Shown: positions 46,341 through 55,967 of the stretch, one piece after another
Layout: each line of letters starts with the position of its first letter
Numbering within the stretch: position 1 is the stretch's first letter
Source of the DNA: Symsagittifera roscoffensis
Taxonomy: Eukaryota > Xenacoelomorpha > Acoela > Convolutidae
Reading direction: 5' to 3'
NCBI RefSeq assembly: GCF_963678635.1
Contig: NC_087065.1
Location: forward strand, 7,155,209-7,219,208
DNA: 64,000 nt
The notes under the pieces: generated by a model
Told to the model about the DNA's origin: nothing
The model's database searches: none
What the model saw: only the letters and a program-made list of their open reading frames with translations
Position numbers and translations under genes: made by a program

Positions 46341-46388
46341 TTCTTCTCACTCAAGCTTCATAAGAACTTGAAGCTTGAGTGAGAAGAA
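46341..46388. repeat. Perfect 19-bp hairpin
   Basis: Bases 46341-46359 and 46370-46388 are exact reverse complements around a 10-base loop. The left arm word gttcttctcactca also occurs directly upstream at 46326, so the hairpin probably arose by a local template-switch or inverted copying event. Confidence 0.85.
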
Positions 46389-46618
46389 ATAAGTTTTTTG
46401 TAACAAATTTTTTTTTGTTATTGGCAAAACAAATGACGGTTTTCAAAACTGATTCAAAACTGAGTAAAAAACTGTAAGCTACAAATGCATTCTGTAAAGT
46501 TTGAAAATTCAACTTGAAAAAAAAAAGAAACCAGTTTAAGGCTGTTCAAAAATTCAAAATTTTCTGTGAGTTGAGCTGTATTTTTATTTTGATTACAAAA
46601 TGTTTAAACAAAAATTAC

Positions 46619-46927
46619 CTGAAAATTTACTCTTTTCGTCTTGAAGGGGGAGACGTGAGGACTGCTTGAGGCAGGTCCCCCCAAAGACTGGGTTTCACAC
46701 CTACTTGCAGACTTGTCCCCCTCTCTGTTACTCCCAACCGACCCCCCTTGGCGAGTGGCGTTCGGCTGTTGGACTAGTGTCTTCGGTTTGGGGGGGATGA
46801 CGAATTCTGGGATGTTGTTTGGGGTTACTAGAAAGGGATTTGCCCCACTGAAACTGCCCAGGGATATCTGGCGCCGCATGGGGGAGTTGGGGGAGCGGGC
46901 TCGGGACAAACGGAATTTTTCCAGGTT
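46619..46927 (-). CDS. Candidate single exon, Ser/Pro-rich
   Basis: A GC-rich island in AT-rich DNA with an open minus-strand frame. The encoded residues are protein-like: an Arg/Ser-rich start (RARSPNSPMRRQISLGSFSG), then NIPEFVIPPKPKTLVQQ, then a Gly/Ser/Pro-rich part. At its 3' end, TTTTCAG|GTAATT on the minus strand (donor at 46618/46619) is a fair splice donor, and the frame closes soon after it. I cannot fix an acceptor. It would be an internal or first exon of an unidentified host gene read leftward, with its other exons not visible. A plus-strand ORF overlaps it and I judge it a shadow. Confidence 0.35.
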
Positions 46928-46943
46928 TGCGAAATTTAATTAG

Positions 46944-49599
46944 TTAATTGCCGTAAGTGAAATAATTATAAAATAAACATAATAATCAAAAATGAATTCC
47001 AAAAACTCGAGAGAAAGTTGAAGCTGTAAGATAGAGTTTTTGTACCAGAAGTTAAATATGAATTAAACAGTAACTCAGAACGACGTAAAGCCGAAATTAG
47101 CCAATAGTAGAAAATGAGTTTGAATTGGGCATACGTTTAAAACCCGTCCGACAAAGTATACCCTCTAAAGCTGGTTTCTTTTAAAAATTACCTTTTTACC
47201 GTTTTCAAATGCAGAACGACCCGTAGAACTTGAACTTGTTTATTGTGGCGTAATTTGCGATATTAAAGGCTCCAGAGACGAATGTAATGGTCTACAAATT
47301 TACATTTTTAATCATTTCTGTAAGGTTCCGAAAAATCAACAATTTTACTGCAATTAGCGAAAAAAAATGTTTTAACCACAAGCACTTTGAAAAAAAAATA
47401 TTAAAGACGAAAAATGTATGGATCAAAAAAATTTAATTAAATTGCTGAAACTTGGATGTTTTCTAGGTAGTAAACTGGTATAAAATGGCAACTTTTACGA
47501 GAGCAATAGATGCCATTGCGCGGTTGAAAAACTAAGCAAACATTATTTTGTTGTGCAATTATTTTGCTAGCGGAGAAAACGTTGTAATGCGCTGATACCA
47601 TAAATGCGACTGTTTTCGCGTTATTTCATTAAGAAACGGTAAATGTATTGTAAAAAAGAATTGATGAAGGTTCAGAAAGTTACGGTATGTGAACGGCAGT
47701 GCTAAATGGTACACAAACATTGGAATTGACGTTTACCTAGCTTTTCATGCAAAAGACGCTCTGTTTTTATTTATACCAAGCAGATAATAATAAAAACAAA
47801 TTATTGACAAAATTTGGCGAAATACAGAGAGAAAAAACTAGAAGAAAACATTCAGTAAAGGTATTTATAGTCCAATTTTTTACGTCGCTAATGAGGGAAA
47901 ATTAGCAAGAAAAACAAATAAGCGAAAAACGAGAACGAATGAAAGTTTCCTGTGTGCAGTCATCTTCAATTTATTGCATATGAGGGTCATTTTTTATCAT
48001 CAGCCTCGAAGGGATTTGCTGGCTTGCAACTTATAGAGGGATAATTAATCACAACAGCCTGGTTTGAATCAGCGGCAGCAAAACAACTCCCTATTAAATC
48101 AATTTCAGATCAAACTTGTCGGAAAATGATTTTTTTAAAAAAATTAACATTTTTTTTAGTGAACAAGGATAGAAGAGCACTGCGCAAATGGCACAGAATG
48201 TTCCGACTACCATGAATGAACTGAATAACTTTTCCAAAAACACATAAAAATATGAAAAACAGTTTCTAATTCTGTTTCTTCATTTGTTCCCTTATAACAT
48301 TTCAGACCAATTTTCACGAGAAACAGGAAAAATAGTCCTAAACATTTCCCAAGAAAATATTCCTGAGAAAGATTTTTTTAATGATGCCATGCTTTCATTT
48401 GGGAAACTCAAACTTGTTTGAAAAGAAAAACACATTGTTTCTTCCTTGAATTTATTGATGCTTCCCGTCGCTTAAGCGACAATCGGAACAAAAACATTTT
48501 TTTTAGAGAAAAAAGGGCTTTCTTTAATGATTTTTTGATAAAACTTTTTTTCAAAGAAAGTATGCCGTAATAAACAATTGTAATTTAAAAAAATTTCAAG
48601 CAAAAATTGTCTGAGAATTAAAAGAGGAAACTTAAGAAATTTCTACAACTTTTTGCTCATCAACAAAACGGAACACAAAAGATAGCAGAATCAGTTATAA
48701 GTGTAAAAGTGTTGGTTGTAATTTTTATCTAAAGCATGGCGATTTGTAGCTTAGTGAATGGAAATTTTACCCTAATTTACCGTTTAATTCAGACTCTATC
48801 CTGTCGACAATCAGTGAAAAACGGAAGTGAAAAAGCATTTCTTCTTTCAATTAATTTGCAACCAATTTAAGTGTTTTTTGTTTGTGATCGGCTGAAAATT
48901 GACAATTTAAATTTTTTAACTAAATAAATCAATGAAATTGCCTATTTTTCGTCATTTCATTAATGCTCCGCCAAGCAAAATTTGAATTAGCGGAGAAATG
49001 AATTTCCCGTGATCCAATCCCAGGAAGTTCAACTTAATATAATTACTGCAATTGCATATATTGATTATTTCAGCAGACAAAAATGCGACATTTAAAAATT
49101 AGATTTTGGGCTTACACAAACTGAAAATAGATTTGTAGTTAAAAAGGTACCACACTATAGTTATTTTTACCCTCTATACAAAATAAATGCTACCCATTCC
49201 GTTTCAAACCTTTTTCTGCTAAAGTTGTCAGTCACACAATCATTCTCATATATGGTGATTATAAGCAAAGCATTGAGCGGTGATTTTCAAATGCGTTGTA
49301 GAGCAGATTATCGTGTGTAAGAAACTTCGAAATTGCCCATGCTAATTTTTAGCGTACAATTAAGTCTCAAAATCACTTCTGTGCTAAAATAATTGATAAT
49401 AAAACATTTTTCAAATAAAAGATAACTCGATGGTAGATTGCAATTAATTGAAATTGTTTTTTTTTGTGCTTCTAACCGGTAACAAATACTTCGTTTAGTA
49501 AATATTCACGCAAAAGCTACAATTTAGGCAAAAAATGAGGAAAATGGAGATATTACAAGGGCAAATTATAAAAGTTTGTTATACTTAGTCGAATAAACA
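46944..49599. other. AT-rich intergenic DNA, no gene seen
   Basis: No ORF above 60 codons of any interest, and no tandem structure that I could recognise. Confidence 0.6.
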
Positions 49600-49865
49600 T
49601 TGCAATTTTTTCCAGTATCTAATTTCATAGATAAAGGGAGTGACAATAAGCTCCAAAATTTAAAGCATCTAAATATAGTAAAAAGTACTGGCGTAGAAAC
49701 CGAATCACAATTCAAAGGCGATATTATAACACCACCTTTGCTCCATTCGTGCTTTTTTTGGAGTGGCCGATATTCACTGGGAAAATCAACTCAGAACCAG
49801 AAAATTTTCCATTTCTCACAGTTTTTGTTATAAAAACCCTTGACATACAATTTACAAATTCAGGC

Positions 49866-50065
49866 NNNNNNNNNNNNNNNNNNNNNNNNNNNNNNNNNNN
49901 NNNNNNNNNNNNNNNNNNNNNNNNNNNNNNNNNNNNNNNNNNNNNNNNNNNNNNNNNNNNNNNNNNNNNNNNNNNNNNNNNNNNNNNNNNNNNNNNNNNN
50001 NNNNNNNNNNNNNNNNNNNNNNNNNNNNNNNNNNNNNNNNNNNNNNNNNNNNNNNNNNNNNNNNN
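49866..50065. other. Assembly gap of 200 N
   Basis: Exactly 200 N. Open frames that run through it on both strands are artefacts of translating N. Base composition jumps from AT-rich to GC-rich across it, so the two sides may not be neighbours by this distance. Confidence 0.98.
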
Positions 50066-50714
50066 ATTGCGATCGACGGGGACGTCGATGGATATTTTTG
50101 TCCGGGGAGTGGGGGTAGGACTTACCCACACTGAAAACTTGATAATAAAAAAATTAAGAATAGCAAGAGAAACAGGAGACTTAGAAGCAGAAACAGGCGA
50201 AGAACCTAAGAAACCTGACATAGGCAGGGTAGTTGAGTCATATTTTAACTTACAAAATGAACATTCAAGTAACATAATACTAACAGACAGTGATTTTATT
50301 AGAACATGTGCGATAGCAATCACGGCAGACATGAGTTTTAGGACAGCGTTAGCGGCAGATTTCAAGAGAGAATACCAAAAACGTGGATTTCCTATGGAAA
50401 CAAAGACCAGGGATAGGGGGCGTAGCGGCCTTACCTCCGGCGGCGTCGCAGATACCGGGAAAATACTTATGCTTCCTGGTAACGAGGCGACGGAGAAGCA
50501 GCACGTGGACCCAGAGAACCTAGTCTTGGTCCTTGACGAGGCTGAGGGACTTCCTTGTGGAAATGGACGTGAAGGAGGCTCTCGCTTCCAGTGTACGATC
50601 CAAACAGAGGAAGGACTGCATCCTCGGGAATTGTACGCGCTTGTACACGTGATATTCTCTGATACGAACATACAAGTATATCTACATAAGAAATATTACT
50701 TAAGAATAGGCTGA
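50066..50714 (+). CDS. 3' part of an ORF entering from the gap, macrodomain-like segment (weak)
   Basis: Open from the gap to TGA at 50712-50714, about 215 codons. The first 110 use A-rich codons and look like a folded protein (Lys/Glu-rich, then IILTDSDFIRTCAIAITADM and SFRTALAADFKREY). That last part recalls the 'hydrophobic strand, then G-x-A-x2-F-K-x-x-Y' pattern of ADP-ribose-binding macrodomains, but the usual Gly is replaced by Thr, so this is a weak inference. The last 100 codons are GC-rich and differ in character (NLVLVLDEAEGLP). The change near 50410 may mark a junction of two unrelated pieces. The opposite strand is also open and cannot be fully excluded. Confidence 0.4.
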
Positions 50715-51108
50715 GTGATGTGCGAGAGGGTGTTAGGCCAAAGACTAAGTTGTATGTAATATGTGTTATATTATGTTATGTTATGTGTTAGGTTATTAAG
50801 ATCATGGATAAGTAGGTGTTAGTGACCATGAACAACTAAATGACAATCTTAGGACTAGATCCAAAGTTTGGACTGTCCATCTTAGGTCGAATTCCAAAAT
50901 TTTAGAGACCAAATTGATTTTAATAAATTTTAGGATAAATATCTTTTTATCTGAAACTGTTTTTAAGCAAATTTTAACGATATATGTTAAGGTGAAACTG
51001 ACTAGTGTGATATTTGTCACTTCTTTTCTAGATCCTGATTGATCATTTTAATTACTCACTTGAGTCAAAATCTTGGAATCAAAACCGAATCAAACTTGAA
51101 AGAATAGA
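50715..51108. other. Spacer or leader upstream of the giant ORF cluster
   Basis: About 390 bases, with a short run of TTATG-type repeats at 50755-50795 and then AT-rich sequence. No TATA or splice signal can be assigned. An in-frame TGA lies just before the ATG at 51109, which fixes that ATG as the first Met of the next ORF. Confidence 0.5.
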
Positions 51109-51558
51109 ATGGATAACTTCAACTTGGATGAATTGATGGACCTGGCAGAGGCATATGTAGGACCGATGATAGATGCGATCTATCGTCGGCTGATCGATCG
51201 AGACTTCGCTCTGGAGGACCCAGAGGTAGTCAGGTTGCTGACCGCCCTGATCAACATCTTGGGGCATGACAACCGTGGGGACCGCGCCACGGAAGTCCTG
51301 TTGATGGCAGCATATGGAAAAAGAGGAGTACTAGACCGCCCGAACATGAGAGTGATGAGCTGGAGAAACGGGGCTCTCTCAGGGAGTGACTTGGCGAATG
51401 AGCCTGGATTGGGAAGTTCTAGGACTTACAACCAGGTGAGATGCCAATGCCCTCCAAGCCCAAACCAGGGCTTGACGAGAATGCATCGGGAGATGAACAG
51501 CGAGGCGACCTCGTCTGGTTCACCCACTGAGAGCAGCTGTGCCACCAAAAAGGGTTGA
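51109..51558 (+). CDS. N-terminal segment of the giant SGNH-containing gene
   Basis: 149 codons from the first possible ATG. Residues about 1-75 are acidic and strongly helical (NLDELMDLAEAY, IYRRLIDRDFALEDPEVVRLLTALINILG) and resemble a small all-alpha protein-interaction domain that I cannot name. The rest is Gly/Ser/Pro-rich linker. The frame closes at TGA 51556-51558. Coding character continues in the frame starting just before, about 51531, and then returns to this frame at 51652. Two small compensating indels are therefore likely. Codon use and GC content match the following ORFs and contrast with the flanks. Confidence 0.6.
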   Translation: MDNFNLDELMDLAEAYVGPMIDAIYRRLIDRDFALEDPEVVRLLTALINILGHDNRGDRATEVLLMAAYGKRGVLDRPNMRVMSWRNGALSGSDLANEPGLGSSRTYNQVRCQCPPSPNQGLTRMHREMNSEATSSGSPTESSCATKKG

Positions 51559-51677
51559 AAGTAGGACAGAAAGTTCAGACGAACCAAACCATGCAAGATC
51601 TGGATGAGATGAACGATGAACTGAAAAGTACGAAGAAGGAGCTGGACGAGATGACCAGGAGCATGCTCCAGATGTGA
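51532..51677 (+). pseudogene. Coiled-coil segment in a shifted frame
   Basis: Between the first two main ORFs the frame one base back is open and encodes a Glu/Lys/Leu/Met heptad-type helix (MQDLDEMNDELKSTKKELDE), closing at TGA after MLQM. The coil then continues in the original frame in the next ORF (CEEDRDMWRKLFEDCNKKQ and onward). One coiled coil split over two frames is strong evidence that the neighbouring ORFs were a single protein. Confidence 0.6.
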
Positions 51678-51690
51678 GGAAGATCGGGAC

Positions 51691-54096
51691 ATGTGGAGAA
51701 AGTTGTTTGAAGACTGCAACAAAAAGCAGGGTCAAGAGATTGAGCGCTTAAGGCAGGAATACAAAGAGCAATCGGAGCAGATGGCGTTGACAACGGCCGT
51801 GGAGAAAGTGATACCTGCAAGGGATATTCCTCGTGGGCAGGTCCCCGATGGAGCTCTTGACGCCTCGAGAAATGAGTCAAACAACGGAGACACAGCTCCC
51901 AGCAGAGACAAGTCGAGTAACAATCCCGGATCCTTGGGTGACCCCGTCATGGAACAGACAGCGAGGAAGCTGATAGAGACAGCTGGACGACTGGTCGCTA
52001 ACAAGAATGTGCCAGGTTCCGGGGTGACTGCACCCTATGGAACGATTGATGACACGGGCAGAGTACGACTCTCCCAGACCGTGATCAGACAGGGGATAAG
52101 TGACATGACACCACTCATGGGGAGCTCGAGAATCCCAGAGAGGAGAGTACGGAAGATGCCAGCGAAAAAAGTGTCTCGCATAATAGACGTGCAAAAGAAT
52201 AATCAATTGAAATATAATTTCACGGGATTTCCGCAGACAGATCCGAGGGCCTGCTTCAACCGAGCTACTTGGAGTCCGGCTGTAAACCTGCAGCAACCAC
52301 CACTCGGGACATCTCATCTGATACTGGGAGACAGCTTGGTCAGAGTGCTGTCGAATTTGAGGACCTCGTGGGTCACCACGGTGATGGCCTTTGGAGGCGC
52401 GACGATAGCCCAATTATATCGGATGGTGGAACTGATGAATCCAGGGAGGATCCCCAATGTGATGATCTTAGTTGGGACGAATGACATCTCCAGAGGTTCA
52501 GATGAGCAGGAAGCACTATGGGAGTCAATGATGGTGTGTTTGTTTACGACCCTCTGGCAGAAATTCAATTGCGCGGTACTGACCGTTTGCACTGTGCCAA
52601 TGACTACGAGAAGCCTGACAGCATCAGGAAGAAGGCACAACGAGGGAGTCGTCAGGTGGAATAACATCTTGAGGAACCTCGCAAGTCGAAACGCCGGAAG
52701 AATGATCCTCATGGACATCGAACATGAGTTGAGAGGTATGGATCAGGCCAGACTGACCACGGACGGCATCCACTTCGACAGTATCGAGGGACAAGATTGG
52801 TTGAATCGAGTATTCCAAGAGCGGTTGGACGAGCTGGAAGCAGAACTCTTTGACACAGGAGTGCTGAAGGAAGAAGGAACAGTGAGTGACGCGGTGATTA
52901 CCACCTTTGTGCCTCTTAGCCTGGAAACACGCTTGGGTACGGTCCCGGCCGTCACGAACTACAGGCAACAAAGCTCCAGCGAACCAGGTCAAAGGACAGA
53001 CGTACAGGATCGATTGGGAGAAGCCCCGATGAGGAGGAACATCCATCCTAGGAGAAGAATAGGACCTGTCAACCCAATCGAAGAAACAGCCGGCACGTCT
53101 AGATCGGACACTAGATCGGAGACGACAAGTACCAGTCGAGAGGAGAGACGTCCGAGCAGAGGCTCATTGATGTGGTCAAGACCCATACCGTCTCCCTGGC
53201 ATATATACAAAGACGAGCTAATGAAGCTGGATCTCGAGAGGGTAAGCTTCATCGAAGATGCAAGGAGGATGCTGAATGGAGCGACGCTATCCGTCAGCAG
53301 ATTGTACTCGATAACCGGCGTAGACTGGTTGATAGCCGCTAGCATAAATTTCAGCTACATGACGGCCATGAGATTTGCTGACTTGGAGGGACTACCCTCT
53401 AACAACACGATGGGACTAGTGAATGCGAGACCATTGCAAGATGTGAGACTGAATCATGATGAGGGGAATCGTGAAGAGAGACCAGGAAGATTCCTGACGA
53501 CGAGAGCGCCGATTGGACAACACGTGAAGATATTCAGGCAGCTGACGACACCCCCTGGTCATGTGAAGGAAAGAGTATACCCAAAGCTAGTGAATCAAGA
53601 TGGTGATGCCCAAAGATATGGCGGATTGATAGCGATAAAGAAAGATGAAACCATCTTCGCCGCCTGTGACAAAGCAGAGATGAGGAAGGCCAAGATTATG
53701 GTAGTAGCGAATTCAGAGTTCGTGTACACCTCCAAGTCTTTGTTTTGGCCGGACGTCATAATGTTGGCGGCGGTCGACCTGGACTTACTGCAATCGATAT
53801 CTTTGGCTATAGGGGTACAAAGGCAGACGGAAATGAACCCAATTACGATCGTGTTTGCTGGCATCAATGACCATCTACACAGTAGAGGTTTTCTGAGCAG
53901 ACTCAGAGATCCTACAACAGCAGAGAACGCTGTATGGCCAGAGATAAAAGATATCCTTGAGTCGATGGGTGAAGTGGTGGACGCGACGAAGGAGGGGTCA
54001 TTCAATAAAGTGACACTGAGAGTAGTATTCGCGTTGTCTCCGGGATATGCACATCTCCCGGATGGACTGAAATTTGTGTATGCGATTGTGGCCTAA
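51691..54096 (+). CDS. 801-aa protein with coiled coil, SGNH/GDSL hydrolase and second SGNH-like segment
   Basis: The open frame actually begins at 51652, and the ATG at 51691 lies inside a coiled coil (residues 1-35). A Ser/Pro/Asp linker follows. Residues about 205-385 form a complete SGNH hydrolase: block I LILGDSLVRVL with nucleophile Ser215, block II Gly at 235-236 (FGGAT), block III VGTNDIS with Asn264, and block V DGIHFD with Asp358 and His361. Members hydrolyse esters or O-acetyl groups, and the substrate here is unknown. Residues 450-510 are Arg/Ser/Thr-rich linker. Residues about 670-800 repeat the fold's outline (MVVANSEFVY, then IVFAGINDHLH with Asn726 and Asp727) without a proper Ser motif, suggesting a degenerate second copy. 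TAA at 54094-54096 ends it, but the frame continues. Confidence 0.85.
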   Translation: MWRKLFEDCNKKQGQEIERLRQEYKEQSEQMALTTAVEKVIPARDIPRGQVPDGALDASRNESNNGDTAPSRDKSSNNPGSLGDPVMEQTARKLIETAGRLVANKNVPGSGVTAPYGTIDDTGRVRLSQTVIRQGISDMTPLMGSSRIPERRVRKMPAKKVSRIIDVQKNNQLKYNFTGFPQTDPRACFNRATWSPAVNLQQPPLGTSHLILGDSLVRVLSNLRTSWVTTVMAFGGATIAQLYRMVELMNPGRIPNVMILVGTNDISRGSDEQEALWESMMVCLFTTLWQKFNCAVLTVCTVPMTTRSLTASGRRHNEGVVRWNNILRNLASRNAGRMILMDIEHELRGMDQARLTTDGIHFDSIEGQDWLNRVFQERLDELEAELFDTGVLKEEGTVSDAVITTFVPLSLETRLGTVPAVTNYRQQSSSEPGQRTDVQDRLGEAPMRRNIHPRRRIGPVNPIEETAGTSRSDTRSETTSTSREERRPSRGSLMWSRPIPSPWHIYKDELMKLDLERVSFIEDARRMLNGATLSVSRLYSITGVDWLIAASINFSYMTAMRFADLEGLPSNNTMGLVNARPLQDVRLNHDEGNREERPGRFLTTRAPIGQHVKIFRQLTTPPGHVKERVYPKLVNQDGDAQRYGGLIAIKKDETIFAACDKAEMRKAKIMVVANSEFVYTSKSLFWPDVIMLAAVDLDLLQSISLAIGVQRQTEMNPITIVFAGINDHLHSRGFLSRLRDPTTAENAVWPEIKDILESMGEVVDATKEGSFNKVTLRVVFALSPGYAHLPDGLKFVYAIVA

Positions 54097-54117
54097 CTTT
54101 CGGAAGGGAAATATGAT

Positions 54118-54771
54118 GTGATCATATCAGCCCCGAATCGCATGATAGAGATGGAGAACCTGAGGCCACTTAAGGCTGCACTGCCTGCAGTGTGGTCAGA
54201 TATCTCAAACGCGATGAGAGGACTCAAGGACCATGCGCTACACTTGTTAGTGTTGGACGAGGTGCTGGGGTTGGAACTGTCCAATTTAAGTCGACAACTC
54301 AAACTGAAACCGGGAATAGACGACGACCATCGAGTGATCGCGGCAATGTCCAACGACTTATGGTTCCGAGCAATGGAAGTGGCAGGTGAAGACACAAGAA
54401 GGAAAAATTCAATAGAGACGAGAGCTCATTTGGAAGCGATGGTTCTGAGAACCAAGCCGGAAGCCAACCAGTGGCTACACCTGAACCCTAGAGTAGCGGC
54501 ATTGGTTGCAGATGCTTTTGAGCAAGTCCCCGTGATGATCACAAAGATACATGCCTACTTGTTGAAGGAGGTGAACCTGGCGGAAAATGCCGGAGAAAAG
54601 ACCGCTGAATTTGTGAACAGGATGTGTCAGATTACTCTGGAAACCTTCTGGACCCAGGAAGTGAAAGGACAGGAGGGCTTTGAGAGAACAGACAGCATGC
54701 TAGAAGGGTTGGGAGCCGGATGGACCGCGTCCTCCTTGGCAAAGGTTTACCCGAAAGTCTCGCACTACTAG
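54118..54771 (+). CDS. 217-codon continuation, helical, unknown
   Basis: Same frame as the 801-aa ORF, separated only by its TAA. The seven codons before the GTG at 54118 are open and protein-like, so the GTG is not a real start. Starts with SAPNRMIEMENLRP, the likely end of the second SGNH-like segment, followed by about 180 mainly helical residues (LHLLVLDEVLGLELSNLSRQ, WLHLNPRVAALVADAFEQ). No domain is recognised. Ends with TAG at 54769-54771, after which the frame is again open. Confidence 0.6.
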   Translation: MIISAPNRMIEMENLRPLKAALPAVWSDISNAMRGLKDHALHLLVLDEVLGLELSNLSRQLKLKPGIDDDHRVIAAMSNDLWFRAMEVAGEDTRRKNSIETRAHLEAMVLRTKPEANQWLHLNPRVAALVADAFEQVPVMITKIHAYLLKEVNLAENAGEKTAEFVNRMCQITLETFWTQEVKGQEGFERTDSMLEGLGAGWTASSLAKVYPKVSHY

Positions 54772-54795
54772 ATAAAAGAATTCCTCCAAGCAGTA

Positions 54796-55944
54796 GTGAG
54801 AGTATCGATAGTGGAACTAATAGCCTTGTTCTTGACATTCGGAGCAGAAAGTTTCGTGAAAGGACCGGCGATACTGCTCACCGATGGAATCCAGAACCTG
54901 CGGCTAGACGGACTTCTGACATTGATTGCAATTACCCACGGAAACTTGGGAGGACTGATGAAACTGGCACGTTGTCCAGAGCAGATGAGAGAGAGAGTGA
55001 GGAACTTGGATATGAAGAAATCCACGGACTCGTGGAACAAGATAAGAGACCTGAGACACACTTTTATCCAGTATCTCTTACAACAAAATCGCTTTGGAAC
55101 GGGAGAAGACGAGACGATTGAAAGAGAGGAAGATGTTAGACGACATGTTGGAGGCATGCCGCTGTTAACCGACCTGAGTTTGGCTATGAGAACCGATCCC
55201 TTGGCGCTGATCAGAGGAGTCACGGAGTTCGTGACAGTGATCTATGGATCAGCAGTCACGTTTGCGTTCCCTGACGTTAAGGTGGAAGCATATAGGAGGT
55301 CGGTGCTGCACCTGAACCTCATATCGGCAGTGGACGGTAGTACACTGAACTGGTGTGAGCAGCACACATTGCGGGAGCTCATGAGTGAAGATCTGTTATT
55401 TGCGAAAATATCGGAGCCAGAGATGACAGTCATCAATTTTGACGATCACTTCCGTGATCGCATGGGAGAAGTAGAAAGAGGACACATCGAAGTGTTTCCA
55501 AAGCTTTGGAATCTGAGACCCTATGATAAAACGAATGGTGAAATAATCAGAGTGCCTCGTCTCACCGCAGCATATCACAAAGTGAGAGAAGAGACGAAGG
55601 ACTGGGGCGATTACAAGAAGCTGCCGGAGGCAATCCCTGAATTCCCTCTGATAAGAAGGATGTTGCTCGGAGCAGTCTCCGTGGTACAAACTCCTAGGTT
55701 GAGAGCATTCGAAACCAATAAAAGGAGAGTAGGGAATTTCGTGGGAACGATGGATCCATACTTTGTAGGGAGAAATGCCGCCGTGTTACAGTACACACGA
55801 TTTGCATACACGGATCAAGCGACGAGAAGGCGAATAAGCAACGCCGCGACTCCCAAGCCTGGAAGATTTGATGAGGAATGGAAGGGATTAGGCTTAGCTC
55901 CGATGAGGATGAGAGGCAGGACTGAATTGCCTGAGCCTCATTAA
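54796..55944 (+). CDS. 382-codon continuation, unknown
   Basis: Same frame again, reached across the TAG by eight open codons. The GTG used as start is nominal. It begins with a hydrophobic helix (VSIVELIALFLTFGAESF) and continues as a mixed alpha/beta-looking protein with several Leu-rich helices and a basic C-terminus (MRGRT). No signal peptide or catalytic motif is recognised. It closes with TAA at 55942-55944. Coding continues in the frame one base back, which is open from 55935, so a one-base change near 55935-55944 separates this part from the next. Confidence 0.6.
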   Translation: MRVSIVELIALFLTFGAESFVKGPAILLTDGIQNLRLDGLLTLIAITHGNLGGLMKLARCPEQMRERVRNLDMKKSTDSWNKIRDLRHTFIQYLLQQNRFGTGEDETIEREEDVRRHVGGMPLLTDLSLAMRTDPLALIRGVTEFVTVIYGSAVTFAFPDVKVEAYRRSVLHLNLISAVDGSTLNWCEQHTLRELMSEDLLFAKISEPEMTVINFDDHFRDRMGEVERGHIEVFPKLWNLRPYDKTNGEIIRVPRLTAAYHKVREETKDWGDYKKLPEAIPEFPLIRRMLLGAVSVVQTPRLRAFETNKRRVGNFVGTMDPYFVGRNAAVLQYTRFAYTDQATRRRISNAATPKPGRFDEEWKGLGLAPMRMRGRTELPEPH

Positions 55945-55967
55945 TCCTCACCAGTGTAAAACAGGAG

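Noticed and set aside
49724-50671. Minus-strand ORF across the N gap
   Set aside because: It is kept open by translated Ns and by the codon bias of the plus-strand ORF, and its sequence has no protein-like pattern.
51691-54096. LINE ORF1 with esterase domain
   Set aside because: Coiled coil plus SGNH fits, but no endonuclease or reverse transcriptase follows in about 6 kb of coding sequence, and the protein is far too long.
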